NCBI RefSeq assembly: GCF_016907875.1
Contig: NZ_JAFBCU010000001.1
Coordinates: 62,001 to 126,000, forward strand
Length of the DNA stretch: 64,000 nt
Reading direction: 5' to 3'
Source of the DNA: Arthrobacter roseus
Lineage (GTDB): Bacteria > Actinomycetota > Actinomycetes > Actinomycetales > Micrococcaceae
Shown here: piece after piece, positions 1 through 9,027 of the stretch
Layout: each line of letters starts with the position of its first letter
How positions within the stretch are numbered: position 1 is the stretch's first letter
Notes under the pieces: generated by a model
The model's input: the letters and a program-made list of their open reading frames with translations, nothing else
The model's database searches: none
Told to the model about the DNA's origin: nothing
Translations under genes and position numbers: made by a program

Positions 1-400
1 CGGCCGCACCGCCAGAGCGATGTTCCCTGTCGACTTCGACTGATCGATTCCCGTTCTGGCAACCGCTGCACAATTCAACGAGCCAATGGTGAAAGCGCCG
101 CTTTCACCATTGGGATTCGCCGCCTGGCGCTGCTCAGCCCACCCGTTGCAGTGACGAAGATCCGGAACTATCCGCCGACGAGGAGCAACGTGACAGGTTC
201 GACTGCGAGCCAGACTTTTTGCGATGAACTGCTGCGCTTGACCGTCACTGATCCGACAAGCGGAGGGCAGATACTGCCCGTTACTTGGGCGGAGGCCTAG
301 TTGATCCTGACACAGCAGTGCGTTGGTTGGGAGAACCGAAACTATAGACTGTGCACCAATCGTGCAGCAGCGCGAAGCAATAGCGAAAATGGGGGAGAAC
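1..400. other. Left-edge region without a confident gene
   Basis: A reading frame open from the window edge stops at 41-43 and ends in the residues MFPVDFD; it may be the last 13 codons of a gene lying to the left, but it is too short to name. A hairpin at 83-113 follows it, as expected for a gene end. A 36-codon frame with a fair ribosome site starts at GTG 190 and stops at 300 (contains LLRLTVTDPTSGG). I do not recognise it and the frame stays open far upstream, so I do not call it a gene. Nothing else is visible before the ribosome site at 391. Confidence 0.3.
83..113 (+). terminator. Hairpin, probable terminator of the upstream gene
   Basis: Perfect 13-bp inverted repeat, CCAATGGTGAAAG paired with CTTTCACCATTGG, around a 5-nt loop. 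There is no T-run after it, which is common for terminators in high-GC actinobacteria. It lies 40 bp after the stop at 41-43, so it probably ends the gene at the left edge. Confidence 0.55.
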
Positions 401-1801
401 ATGAGTGCACCTGCCGGGTGGTATCCAGACAGTCAAAATCCAGAGATCGTCAGGTGGTGGGATGGCATCACCTGGACGGAGCATTCACAACCCGCACACG
501 GACTCTCCTCTCCGACTACGTCAGCACCGACAAAAGGTCAAGGGAACGCAACTGTGTCACGGCCGAAGAGGATTGGCTTCTTCAACGGGCGCCGAATTGC
601 AGAAGACCAAATCGCAGAAAATCAGCGGTTACGAACACTTTTGGATGAGTACGGACTGGGAAACCTCGATCGCATTCAGCAAGACAGCCAACGAGCAGCC
701 GCCGAGCTCACAGAACTGCGCCAGCACTTGACGAACCTCCAGTCCGACCTTGGAGCCGTGCAAAACCAATTAGTGGCCGCTCGATTACAAGTGGAGCTAC
801 AAGACGCAGGCCTATTTGACTACTCCAACCCAGCAGAGTCGTCCGCGGAGTTGAGCGCAAAGCTTGAAGGTCTTCGGGTGGAGATTAAGGACATGATTCG
901 CTCCAAATCTGCGATTGTCGCGACCAAAAACTTCACGTTCAACAACTCAGCCAAGCAGGGACAGCGGTTCGTGTCGCAGATGTCCCAGATCATGCTCCGT
1001 GCCTACAACGCCGAAGCCGAGAACTGCGTGAAAACAGTGAAGGCTGGAAACCTGCAGACTGCCCAATCGCGACTGTCGAAAGCCCGTGAACAGATAGTCA
1101 AACAGGGAACGATGATCGACCTCGAAGTCACCCATCGCTACCATCAGCTGCGACTGGTCGAAATGTCACTGGCTGCACAGCACCTACAAGCGCTCCAGGC
1201 AGAGAAGGAAGCAGAAAGGGCGCGCCGGGAAGAGCTCCGTGAACAGCGCAAAGTCGAGCAAGAACTTGCACGGGCCAAGGAAAAACTCGAAAAGGAGCTG
1301 AGTCACTATCAGGCGACGCTCAGAGCGCTAGAAGCGAAGGGCGATACAGAAGGCGCCGCACGAATGCGCAGTCAAGTTGAAGACGCAGAACGCGCGATCA
1401 GCGATGTCGACTACAGGGCTGCAAACATTCGGGCTGGTTACGTTTACGTGATTTCCAACGTAGGCGCCTTCGGTCCGAATGTGGTGAAAATCGGCATGAC
1501 CCGAAGGTTGGAGCCCATGGACCGAGTTCGGGAGCTTGGAGATGCTTCGGTTCCGTTTATCTTCGATGTGCACGCGCTGTTCTTCACCTCAGACGCAGTT
1601 GGCGTGGAGGCGATGCTTCACCGGACGTTCACTGAAGAACGGGTCAACAAGGTGAACACCCGACGAGAGTTCTTCCGCGTCACACCACAGCAAGTACTCG
1701 ATGCGCTGAGGCAACATGAGGTCGAAGTTCTTGAGTTCACTGCAGACTACAAGGCTGAGCAGTATCGCCTTAGCATCGGAGAGGCGGTTACTACCCTGTA
1801 G
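401..1801 (+). CDS. DUF2510-DUF4041-GIY-YIG (T5orf172) protein
   Basis: 466-residue protein. Residues about 4-32 are a DUF2510 domain (APAGWYPD followed by RWWDG and W). A long charged, mostly helical middle (about 60-340) fits coiled coil plus the DUF4041 region. The C-terminus (about 346-430) is a T5orf172 GIY-YIG nuclease-like domain, with GYVYVIS and VVKIGMTRR as the signature pieces. Family members with DUF4041 plus GIY-YIG occur in phages and mobile regions; their role is not established. I chose ATG 401 because DUF2510 normally sits at the very N-terminus and GGGGGAG precedes it at 391-397, although the spacing is short; ATG 389 and TTG 323 are alternatives. The gene looks clearly lower in GC than the metabolic genes nearby, which suggests transfer. 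Nuclease activity is inferred from the fold only. Confidence 0.75.
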   Translation: MSAPAGWYPDSQNPEIVRWWDGITWTEHSQPAHGLSSPTTSAPTKGQGNATVSRPKRIGFFNGRRIAEDQIAENQRLRTLLDEYGLGNLDRIQQDSQRAAAELTELRQHLTNLQSDLGAVQNQLVAARLQVELQDAGLFDYSNPAESSAELSAKLEGLRVEIKDMIRSKSAIVATKNFTFNNSAKQGQRFVSQMSQIMLRAYNAEAENCVKTVKAGNLQTAQSRLSKAREQIVKQGTMIDLEVTHRYHQLRLVEMSLAAQHLQALQAEKEAERARREELREQRKVEQELARAKEKLEKELSHYQATLRALEAKGDTEGAARMRSQVEDAERAISDVDYRAANIRAGYVYVISNVGAFGPNVVKIGMTRRLEPMDRVRELGDASVPFIFDVHALFFTSDAVGVEAMLHRTFTEERVNKVNTRREFFRVTPQQVLDALRQHEVEVLEFTADYKAEQYRLSIGEAVTTL

Positions 1802-1931
1802 TCATTGGTCTTTGATTGCAGTTCCGCCCGGACGAGCTTCAGTACCTCTATCCGCTGCAGGATGGTTTATTGATGTATCCAAACTTTACTAGAAATCAAT
1901 AAAGTGAGATAACTCTTGTAAGATCGTACGT

Positions 1932-3158
1932 ATGGACCCCGTCAACAATCCCTACACGCCGAATGCTGGTGCCACCCCGGAGATTGTCATTGGGCGTGAT
2001 GAGCTCCTGGAGGACTTCCTCGTGCTCCTGCGCAGACTTGACCGAGGCCGCACCAATCAGTCCATGATCGTGACCGGACTTCGGGGTGTTGGAAAGACCG
2101 TCCTGCTAGGCGAATTCCGTCAGATTGCCGAAGAGCTCAGGTGGAAGGTCCTCGAACTGGAGGCCAGCAAACATGATGACGACCATTTTCGCCAGACCAT
2201 ATACTCACAGCTTCGGGCGGCTCTCTACCAGATCTCTCCGAAAGCCAAATGGGGAGATAAAGCCAGGAACGCCGCCCAGGTCCTGCAATCCTTCAGCCTT
2301 TCCATCGACCCTTCGTCCGGGGCCCCCACCTTGTCGTTAGGTGTTGATGCTGCGGAGGGTCTCGCGGACCACGGTAATCTCACCCTGGACTTGACTGACG
2401 TACTCGTCTCTATAGGGGAGGCCGCCCAGGAACACGGTACCGGTTTGGTCCTGCTGTTCGACGAAGTGCAGTTCCTGAGTCAAACCCAACTGGAAGCCGT
2501 GATCCAGGCGATCCACAAGTCGGTGCAACGCAAGCTCCCAGTAACATTCGTAGGTGCAGGATTGCCCCAGATCGCCGAGCTGGCCGGGGACGCGAAGTCC
2601 TACGCGGAGCGACTCTTCAAGTTTCCAAAGATCGGATCCCTGGACTTCGACGACGCCAAGAAGGCACTGGCGGAGCCAGCACACGTTGAGAACGTAAAGT
2701 TCAACGACGACGCACTGATCCGGGCATTCGAACTGACGGAAGGCTACCCGTACTTCGTGCAAGAACTGGGATATCAAGTATGGGCGGTGGCTGCTGGCGA
2801 CGTCATCACGCTCGAAGATGTTGAGGACGCGAAAGACGCATACGAGGCAAAGCTGGACTCCTCATTCTTCCGGGTCCGCCTGGACAGAGCTACACAACTT
2901 CAAACGGCCTACATGCGTGCCATGGCACAGCTCGGACCCGAATCCCAGAAGGCCGCGGATGTGGCCTCAGTCATGGGGCGTGAATCCACCCAGCTGGCTC
3001 CCACCCGGTCAGAGCTCATCAATATGGGATTGTTGTACACTCCCTCGCACGGATACGCTGGATTTACGGTGCCTCACTTCGACCGTTTCATGCTCCGAGC
3101 TGTGCCGGAGCTGGACGTCCCCTCGGTGCAAAAGCGACGCACGAAGCCGAAGAAGTAA
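1932..3158 (+). CDS. ORC/STAND-like AAA ATPase (AAA_16 type)
   Basis: 408-residue cytoplasmic P-loop ATPase. Walker A GLRGVGKT is at residues 49-56 and Walker B LVLLFDE at 172-178; the order and spacing fit the AAA_16/ORC1-CDC6-like group. The C-terminal part is probably a winged-helix domain and ends in a basic tail (KRRTKPKK), consistent with DNA binding. No Shine-Dalgarno site precedes ATG 1932. Instead TAAGAT at 1919-1924 ends seven bases before it, as expected for a leaderless transcript. The 130-bp spacer before it is AT-rich. It lies between a GIY-YIG protein and an HsdR in the same direction, so a role in DNA defence is plausible, but no function is assigned. Confidence 0.7.
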   Translation: MDPVNNPYTPNAGATPEIVIGRDELLEDFLVLLRRLDRGRTNQSMIVTGLRGVGKTVLLGEFRQIAEELRWKVLELEASKHDDDHFRQTIYSQLRAALYQISPKAKWGDKARNAAQVLQSFSLSIDPSSGAPTLSLGVDAAEGLADHGNLTLDLTDVLVSIGEAAQEHGTGLVLLFDEVQFLSQTQLEAVIQAIHKSVQRKLPVTFVGAGLPQIAELAGDAKSYAERLFKFPKIGSLDFDDAKKALAEPAHVENVKFNDDALIRAFELTEGYPYFVQELGYQVWAVAAGDVITLEDVEDAKDAYEAKLDSSFFRVRLDRATQLQTAYMRAMAQLGPESQKAADVASVMGRESTQLAPTRSELINMGLLYTPSHGYAGFTVPHFDRFMLRAVPELDVPSVQKRRTKPKK

Positions 3159-3455
3159 GCGCCTATTCAAAGGCCTGCTCGCGCTCCCCCGGAACACACC
3201 GCTATCATGACGGCCCTGCATTATGAAACGTGGACGGGGGTGCGATCTGATCCCAAGTGACCAAAACGCTTCCTGATGGCCAGCGGGACGATGATCACGA
3301 GAAAGACGAACACGAGGTATGGGAACGCGTGCCAGCAGGAGGCAAATTGCGCGTTCCCGCCCTGATAACAGCCCTTATCGCCGCGTTCCCCCGCCGATCA
3401 GGGCATACCGCTGATAGCGTCAGGATTGACATTGACGGTGCCAGGGGAGCAAACA
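3159..3455. repeat. Structured 297-bp spacer with nested inverted repeats
   Basis: There is no credible gene here. Three inverted repeats are visible: GGGAACGCG at 3321-3329 with CGCGTTCCC at 3350-3358; GCCCTGAT at 3359-3366 with ATCAGGGC at 3397-3404; and inside the latter GATAA at 3364-3368 with TTATC at 3375-3379. They could form tandem hairpins in the leader of the hsdR transcript or serve as protein sites. The ribosome site AGGGGAG for hsdR is at 3443-3449. Confidence 0.5.
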
Positions 3456-3458
3456 GTG

Positions 3459-6400
3459 ATGACGACCGCGACAACCAGTTTTTCCGAAGCCGATTGGGAA
3501 GGGCTCACGCTCGAGCTCCTCGCCGAACCACTCGGCTGGGAACCCAAAACAGGGCAGGAGATAGCTCCCGGCCAGGGCGAACGAGCCAGCTGGGACGAAC
3601 TACTCATCCGGCCGCGCCTTCTCAATGCCCTTCGGCGGCTCAATCCCACCATCCCCGCCGAGTACCTCCAGCAGGCGTTGGCTGATATCACGTCCGCGAA
3701 GTCCCAGGACGCCATCACCGAAAACCACCGCATCCACGAATACTTTGTGGACGGCTTCCGCATGAGCTACATCGACTCTGACGGACAAGAAGCCAACCCC
3801 ACCCTCCGCCTCATCAGCGCAGAACCGTCCCAGAACGAATGGCTCGCCGTCAACCAGGTCACCCTCATAGCCGGAGACCATAAGCGACGCTTCGACCTGG
3901 TCCTCTACTGCAACGGCCTGCCCGTGAGCATCATCGAACTCAAACGAGCCGGCAGCACCTCCGCCACAGTCGCCGGAGCCCACGCTCAACTGCAGACGTA
4001 CCTCCGCGAATTTCCCCTCGCGTTCCGCTTCTGCGTCTTCACCCTCGCCTCGGACGGACTCGAAGCAAAATACGGCACACCCTTCACCCCGCTCAACCAC
4101 TTCTCCCCCTGGAACGTCGACGAACACGGCAAAGTAATCAGCCGGGACACCATGGTCGACGGCGAACTCGTCACCGAACTTGAAACAGCGCTCCTCGGCC
4201 TCTACGAGCACCACCGTTTCCTGCAACTGCTGGGCAGCTTCACCGCGTTCGACGAAAACGCCTCTGGCCTGGCCAAACGAATCGCCAAACCACATCAGTT
4301 CTTCGCTGTCACCAAAGCCGTGGAAAGCACTGTCCAAGCCGTCGAATCAAACGGCAAGGCCGGCGTCGTCTGGCATACCCAGGGTTCTGGAAAATCCATG
4401 GAGATGGAGCTCTACGCCAACCGAGTCATCCGCCACCCACGGTTGAAGAATCCCACCATTGTGGTCATCACGGATCGCAACGAACTCGACGGGCAGCTCT
4501 TCGCGACGTTCAACCAATCCCGCCTTCTCGCCGAAACGCCCCGCCAGATCCGTAGACGCTCCGAACTCCGTGAAGAACTGAGCAACCGCGTTACCGGAGG
4601 TATCTACTTCACCACCCTGCAGAAATTCGGCCTATCCCCAGATGAAAAACACGCAGGGACCGAACACCCGCTGCTGAGCGATCGGCGCAACATCGTGGTC
4701 ATCGTCGACGAAGCCCACCGAAGCCACTACGACAACCTCGACGGCTACGCCCGCCACCTGCGCGATGCCCTCCCCCACGCAACACTCATTGCGTTCACCG
4801 GCACACCGATCTCCTTCGATGACAGGGACACCCGCGCGGTCTTCGGCGAATATATCGACATCTACGACCTCTCCCGTGCCGTGGAAGACGGCGCCACCGT
4901 CCCCATCTACTTTGAACCGCGCCTGATCAAAGTGGGCCTAGCGGATGAGGTCACCGATGAAACGCTCGACCTCGCCGCCGACGAAGCAACACTGGACCTC
5001 GACGTCACTGAGCGGGCGCGCCTCGAGTCCTCCGTCGCCGTCGTTAATGCCATCTATGGCGCACCGGAGCGCATCAAGGCCCTCGCCGAAGACCTCGTTG
5101 CGCACTGGGAGAACCGCCGCGACCGGATGCGGAAGTTCATCGACGCTCCCGGCAAGGCCATGATTGTTGGTGGCACCCGCGAGATCTGCGCCAACCTCTA
5201 CACAGCCATCACCGAGCTGCGGCCCGACTGGCACTCCACCGACCTGAAATCAGGGAAAATCAAGGTGGTCTACTCCGGTAACGCCACCGACGTCGAGCCC
5301 GTCTCACAGCATGTGCGCCGGGATTCGGAGAATGCGTCCATCAAGGAACGGCTCAAGAACGCCGACGACGAGCTCGAACTCGTGATCGTCAAAGACATGA
5401 TGCTCACCGGCTTCGACGCCCCTCCCCTCCATACGCTTTACCTGGACCGGCCGCTCAAGGGCGCCCTGCTCATGCAGACCCTGGCCCGCGTCAACCGCAC
5501 CTTCCGCGGCAAGGAGGACGGCCTGCTGGTGGCCTATGCGCCGCTGGCCGACAACCTGTCCAAGGCCCTCGCCGAATACACGCAGTCAGACCAGGCCAAC
5601 AAGCCGGTGGGCAAAGACATCAACGCCGCGGTGCTCGCCACGACGGCCCTCGTCGAGCAGCTACGGGGCCTGCTTTCCAGCTTCGACTGGCGCGCAGTCC
5701 TGAACAAGGGCGGCCGCAAGCCCCTCTACAACGCGGCAACTCAGGCGGCGAATTACCTCCGCGATCCGGCCACGCCCGGAAATCAAGCGAACGACGACGG
5801 CGCTGAACTCACCGCAGCCCGGTACCGTCGGCTCTCCGGCCAGCTCTCACGGGCATGGGCACTGTGCTCCGGACACGAGAACCTGGCACAGCTACGGCCC
5901 GAAGTGCAGTTCTACGAAGAGACCCGCGTCTACATGGCGAAGTTCGACGCCATGGACCGGCAGTTGCGTGGTGAGCCAGTGCCCGAGGACATCCAGCGGT
6001 TACTGCGAAATCTCATTGCCACCGCCACGTCCTCCGGCGATGTTCTGGACATCTATGAAGCAGCGGGAATGCCCCGGCCATCACTCAGTGATCTGACTCC
6101 TGAGTTCGTCAGCAAAACGCAGCAGGCACGTAACCCGCATCTGGCCATCGAGGCACTGCGCGAACTGGTGTCTGAGGAATCGCAGCGGACCACCCGCAAC
6201 AACGTTATCCGGCAGCGCGCTTTCTCTGAGCGCATCAACGAGCTGATGAACAAGTACACCAATCAGCAGCTCACCGCCGCTCAGGTCATTGCGGAAATGG
6301 TGAAGCTGGCGCGCGAAGTAGCTCAGGAATCCAACCGCGGAGCCCAGTTTGATCCACCGCTGACGGAGGACGAACTGGCGTTCTACGACGCCGTCGCCCA

Positions 6401-6653
6401 GAACGAATCCGCTGTCCAAGTCCAGGGGAGCGGTGTCCTCGCAAACATTGCCCGCGACCTCGTTGGCATCATGCAGCGCGACATCCGAACAGACTGGACC
6501 GTCCGCGACGACGTCCGGGCAAAACTCCGCGCAAACATCAAGCGGCTACTGGTCAAATACGACTACCCGCCGGATAAGCAGCCCACCGCCATCAAACTGG
6601 TCATGGAGCAGATGGAAACCATGGCGCCCCGATTCGCGGACGCGCGGCGCTAG
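3459..6653 (+). CDS. hsdR: Type I restriction endonuclease subunit R, solitary
   Basis: 1064-residue HsdR-family motor nuclease, close to the usual length. The N-terminal HSDR_N nuclease domain carries D146 and E160-L-K162 (PD-(D/E)xK). The superfamily 2 helicase core has Walker A GSGKS with K312 and the DEAH box at 417-420, and motif VI-like residues around QTLARVNRTF. A helical C-terminal region follows, as in other HsdR. ATG 3459 has AGGGGAG nine bases upstream; GTG 3456 is equally possible. In a type I system HsdR works with HsdM and HsdS to cut DNA after translocation, but neither partner is encoded on either side in this window. It may act with subunits elsewhere, be an orphan left after loss of hsdMS, or work with the ATPase and GIY-YIG protein upstream. 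A weak hairpin follows the stop. Confidence 0.9.
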   Translation: MTTATTSFSEADWEGLTLELLAEPLGWEPKTGQEIAPGQGERASWDELLIRPRLLNALRRLNPTIPAEYLQQALADITSAKSQDAITENHRIHEYFVDGFRMSYIDSDGQEANPTLRLISAEPSQNEWLAVNQVTLIAGDHKRRFDLVLYCNGLPVSIIELKRAGSTSATVAGAHAQLQTYLREFPLAFRFCVFTLASDGLEAKYGTPFTPLNHFSPWNVDEHGKVISRDTMVDGELVTELETALLGLYEHHRFLQLLGSFTAFDENASGLAKRIAKPHQFFAVTKAVESTVQAVESNGKAGVVWHTQGSGKSMEMELYANRVIRHPRLKNPTIVVITDRNELDGQLFATFNQSRLLAETPRQIRRRSELREELSNRVTGGIYFTTLQKFGLSPDEKHAGTEHPLLSDRRNIVVIVDEAHRSHYDNLDGYARHLRDALPHATLIAFTGTPISFDDRDTRAVFGEYIDIYDLSRAVEDGATVPIYFEPRLIKVGLADEVTDETLDLAADEATLDLDVTERARLESSVAVVNAIYGAPERIKALAEDLVAHWENRRDRMRKFIDAPGKAMIVGGTREICANLYTAITELRPDWHSTDLKSGKIKVVYSGNATDVEPVSQHVRRDSENASIKERLKNADDELELVIVKDMMLTGFDAPPLHTLYLDRPLKGALLMQTLARVNRTFRGKEDGLLVAYAPLADNLSKALAEYTQSDQANKPVGKDINAAVLATTALVEQLRGLLSSFDWRAVLNKGGRKPLYNAATQAANYLRDPATPGNQANDDGAELTAARYRRLSGQLSRAWALCSGHENLAQLRPEVQFYEETRVYMAKFDAMDRQLRGEPVPEDIQRLLRNLIATATSSGDVLDIYEAAGMPRPSLSDLTPEFVSKTQQARNPHLAIEALRELVSEESQRTTRNNVIRQRAFSERINELMNKYTNQQLTAAQVIAEMVKLAREVAQESNRGAQFDPPLTEDELAFYDAVAQNESAVQVQGSGVLANIARDLVGIMQRDIRTDWTVRDDVRAKLRANIKRLLVKYDYPPDKQPTAIKLVMEQMETMAPRFADARR

Positions 6654-6670
6654 CAGCCTGGTTTCAGACA

Positions 6671-6696
6671 GCGGGCGTCCGGAATACCTAGCCCGC
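6671..6696 (+). terminator. Weak hairpin after hsdR
   Basis: GCGGGC at 6671-6676 pairs with GCCCGC at 6691-6696 over a 14-nt loop, 17 bp after the hsdR stop. There is no T-run. It may separate hsdR from the alcohol dehydrogenase gene. Confidence 0.3.
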
Positions 6697-6757
6697 AGCT
6701 GATGTTGGGGAAACAGAACGAAGAATTTAGCGCACCAACAACTCGCAGGAGTTACCC

Positions 6758-7804
6758 ATGCCAACAACTGTTAACGCCTACGCAGCGCATTCCGCCACGG
6801 AGGGCCTCATTCCCACCACCATCGAACGCCGGGACGTCGGCGCCGATGATGTGCTGATCGACATCAAGTTCGCTGGTATCTGCCACTCCGATATCCACAC
6901 GGTCCGTGGCGAGTGGGGACCGCCTTCCTTCCCGCTGGTGCCCGGACATGAGATTGCTGGCATCGTCACCGAAGTCGGCTCCAACGTCACCAAACACGCT
7001 GTCGGCGATCGCGTTGGCGTGGGCTGCATGGTGAACTCCTGCGGCGAATGCAAGAACTGCGTGGCTGGCGAAGAGCAGTACTGCCTCAAAGGCAACATGG
7101 GCACCTACGGCGCCGAAGACCGCGACGGCTCAATGACCCAGGGCGGCTACTCCACCCACGTGGTGGTGACCGAGGACTTTGTGGTCCGGATCCCTGAAGG
7201 AATCGACCTCGACGTCGCTGCACCGCTACTCTGCGCTGGCATCACCACGTACTCGCCGTTGCGCCGCTGGGGTGCGGGACCAGGCAAGAAGGTGGCCGTC
7301 GTCGGGCTTGGCGGACTCGGTCACATGGCCGTGAAGCTGGCCGCAGCCATGGGCGCCGAGGTGAGCGTGCTTTCCCAGTCTTTGAAGAAGCAGGAAGACG
7401 GGTTGCGCCTGGGTGCGGAGCACTACTACGCCACCAGCGACGAAAACACGTTCACGGATCTTGCCGGTTCATTTGATCTGATCATCAACACGGTCAGTGC
7501 CTCGATCCCCATCAGTGACTACCTGGGCCTACTGTCCCTTGACGGCACTCTGGTCAGCGTTGGCGCACCACCTGAGCCACTGCCGGTCAACGCGTTCGCG
7601 CTCATTGGCGGCCGCAGGTCTTTTGCCGGTTCCATGATTGGTGGCATTCGTGAAACCCAGGAGATGCTCGATTTCTGCGCCGAGCACCACCTGGGATCCG
7701 AGGTGGAGGTTATCCCCGCCGATAAGATCAACGAAGCCTACGAGCGCGTGCTCGCCTCGGACGTCCGCTACCGGTTTGTCATCGACACGGCAACGCTCGC
7801 CTAG
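6758..7804 (+). CDS. Zinc-dependent NAD(P)-dependent alcohol dehydrogenase
   Basis: 348-residue medium-chain dehydrogenase of the cinnamyl/YahK/AdhC type, which interconverts alcohols and aldehydes with NAD(P)(H). Catalytic zinc residues C42 (GICHSDIH), H64-E65 (PGHE) and the Cys of LLCAGITTY are present. The structural-zinc cysteines are C95, C98, C101 and C109. The Rossmann motif GLGGLGHM is intact. AGGAG at 6747-6751 supports ATG 6758. It stands alone, followed 13 bp later by the convergent FUSC gene. The physiological substrate cannot be read from the sequence. Confidence 0.9.
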   Translation: MPTTVNAYAAHSATEGLIPTTIERRDVGADDVLIDIKFAGICHSDIHTVRGEWGPPSFPLVPGHEIAGIVTEVGSNVTKHAVGDRVGVGCMVNSCGECKNCVAGEEQYCLKGNMGTYGAEDRDGSMTQGGYSTHVVVTEDFVVRIPEGIDLDVAAPLLCAGITTYSPLRRWGAGPGKKVAVVGLGGLGHMAVKLAAAMGAEVSVLSQSLKKQEDGLRLGAEHYYATSDENTFTDLAGSFDLIINTVSASIPISDYLGLLSLDGTLVSVGAPPEPLPVNAFALIGGRRSFAGSMIGGIRETQEMLDFCAEHHLGSEVEVIPADKINEAYERVLASDVRYRFVIDTATLA

Positions 7805-7817
7805 CCCTTCCTGAACT

Positions 7818-8951
7818 TCAGTCTGCGGTGTCCGAAGCACGGTCCGGCTGCGTCTCACTAACAAGACGCGGCCGGATCGCTGCCACGATACGCCGAAGGG
7901 CCATGGTAATTGTCGCGGCACCGCTCAACGGGACGTTATCCTCGGTGCGCTGTTCCGTAAGCCTCTGCTGCAGTGTCTCCAGTGCGGACTCAGCCTCCTG
8001 CAGTGCTCCGCCCGGATCTTCGTCGTCATTCCAGGCCTTCAACACGGCTGCGACTGCGCACATCGCCTCGCTGAGGGGCGGGCATAGGCGAACAGGCAGA
8101 TCAACGGGAAACGGTTTACCCCACACTGCACCGGCCAGCACCTCGCTGAGGTCGCGAATGTGGAAGGTGACGTTCTCCAGCACCACGAGGTCGGCATAAT
8201 AGCCGGGCACATCTCGCCGATACAGGCGAGCCCGCGGGTTTCCCTGGCGGCTGATGTCCGCGGTGTGGACCGTCTCGCGTACTTTTATAGCAGTAGCTGA
8301 CAGCACGTCGTTTTGACTCGCCCAGTCCTTCCGCTCCGGTGGCCAGTTTTCGGTCAGCGCCCCGCCGACGGCCTCCATGTGCTGCGCCAAAGCGAGCCGG
8401 AGCTGGGAGAGCTGAAGGACCGCAGAATTAAAGCTGAGTGGCGGCAGGATCAGCAGGTTAACCGAGAGCCCGACGCCGACGCCAACACTCATCTGCACGA
8501 GGTACCCAATCGAATAGGCATCGGCGTTCGGACCGCCGACAATGAGCACAAAGAGAGCCGCAATCGGAAGATATTCCTGCCCGGGAGCACCGAGCCATCG
8601 GTTCTTCCCCAGCAAGACGCCGACAGCCACCACGAGGGATATAGTCCACAAATTAGGATCACCCACCAGCAGCACACCAGCCGCGAGCGCGATGCCGGCG
8701 GCCAGTCCGCCAAGGACCTGCAATCCGTACTTGGCTGAACTGGATAGCGTGGACTGCATGCTGAGCAATGCCCCCAGCGGTGCGTAATAAGGATACTCAT
8801 CGGCAACACCGGGCATGTATGGAGCGATCACCCAGGCCAGGCCCACGGCGAGCGCGGCCTTGACGGCGAGCAGGAGATGCGGCGACTCCGCTCCTAGCCG
8901 AGCCATCACTGCACGAAATCGATGACCGGCCTGGGGTGCTTGGGAAGTCAC
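7818..8951 (-). CDS. FUSC-family (aromatic acid exporter-like) membrane protein
   Basis: 377 residues. The first ~200 contain about six hydrophobic segments, including VKAALAVGLAWVIAP and LQVLGGLAAGIALAAGVLLV, in the arrangement of one FUSC/ArAE half. The rest is a soluble helical domain. This family includes proton-driven exporters of aromatic acids. The annotated start is GTG 8951, which lies directly after AAAGG; an ATG sixteen codons in is an alternative. It is divergent from lldD with a 76-bp gap, so the two could share a control region. The substrate is not known. Confidence 0.8.
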   Translation of the reverse strand: MTSQAPQAGHRFRAVMARLGAESPHLLLAVKAALAVGLAWVIAPYMPGVADEYPYYAPLGALLSMQSTLSSSAKYGLQVLGGLAAGIALAAGVLLVGDPNLWTISLVVAVGVLLGKNRWLGAPGQEYLPIAALFVLIVGGPNADAYSIGYLVQMSVGVGVGLSVNLLILPPLSFNSAVLQLSQLRLALAQHMEAVGGALTENWPPERKDWASQNDVLSATAIKVRETVHTADISRQGNPRARLYRRDVPGYYADLVVLENVTFHIRDLSEVLAGAVWGKPFPVDLPVRLCPPLSEAMCAVAAVLKAWNDDEDPGGALQEAESALETLQQRLTEQRTEDNVPLSGAATITMALRRIVAAIRPRLVSETQPDRASDTAD

Positions 8952-9027
8952 CCTTTAATCGTCACAGGGGACCGCCCGGTTGGCAAGTCACAATGTACCG
9001 GCCAGCAGCGCGGCGTTAGCATGAAGC

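Noticed and set aside
190-300. 36-codon frame with a ribosome site at the left edge
   Set aside because: The frame is open far upstream and the product is not recognised; too weak to list as a gene.
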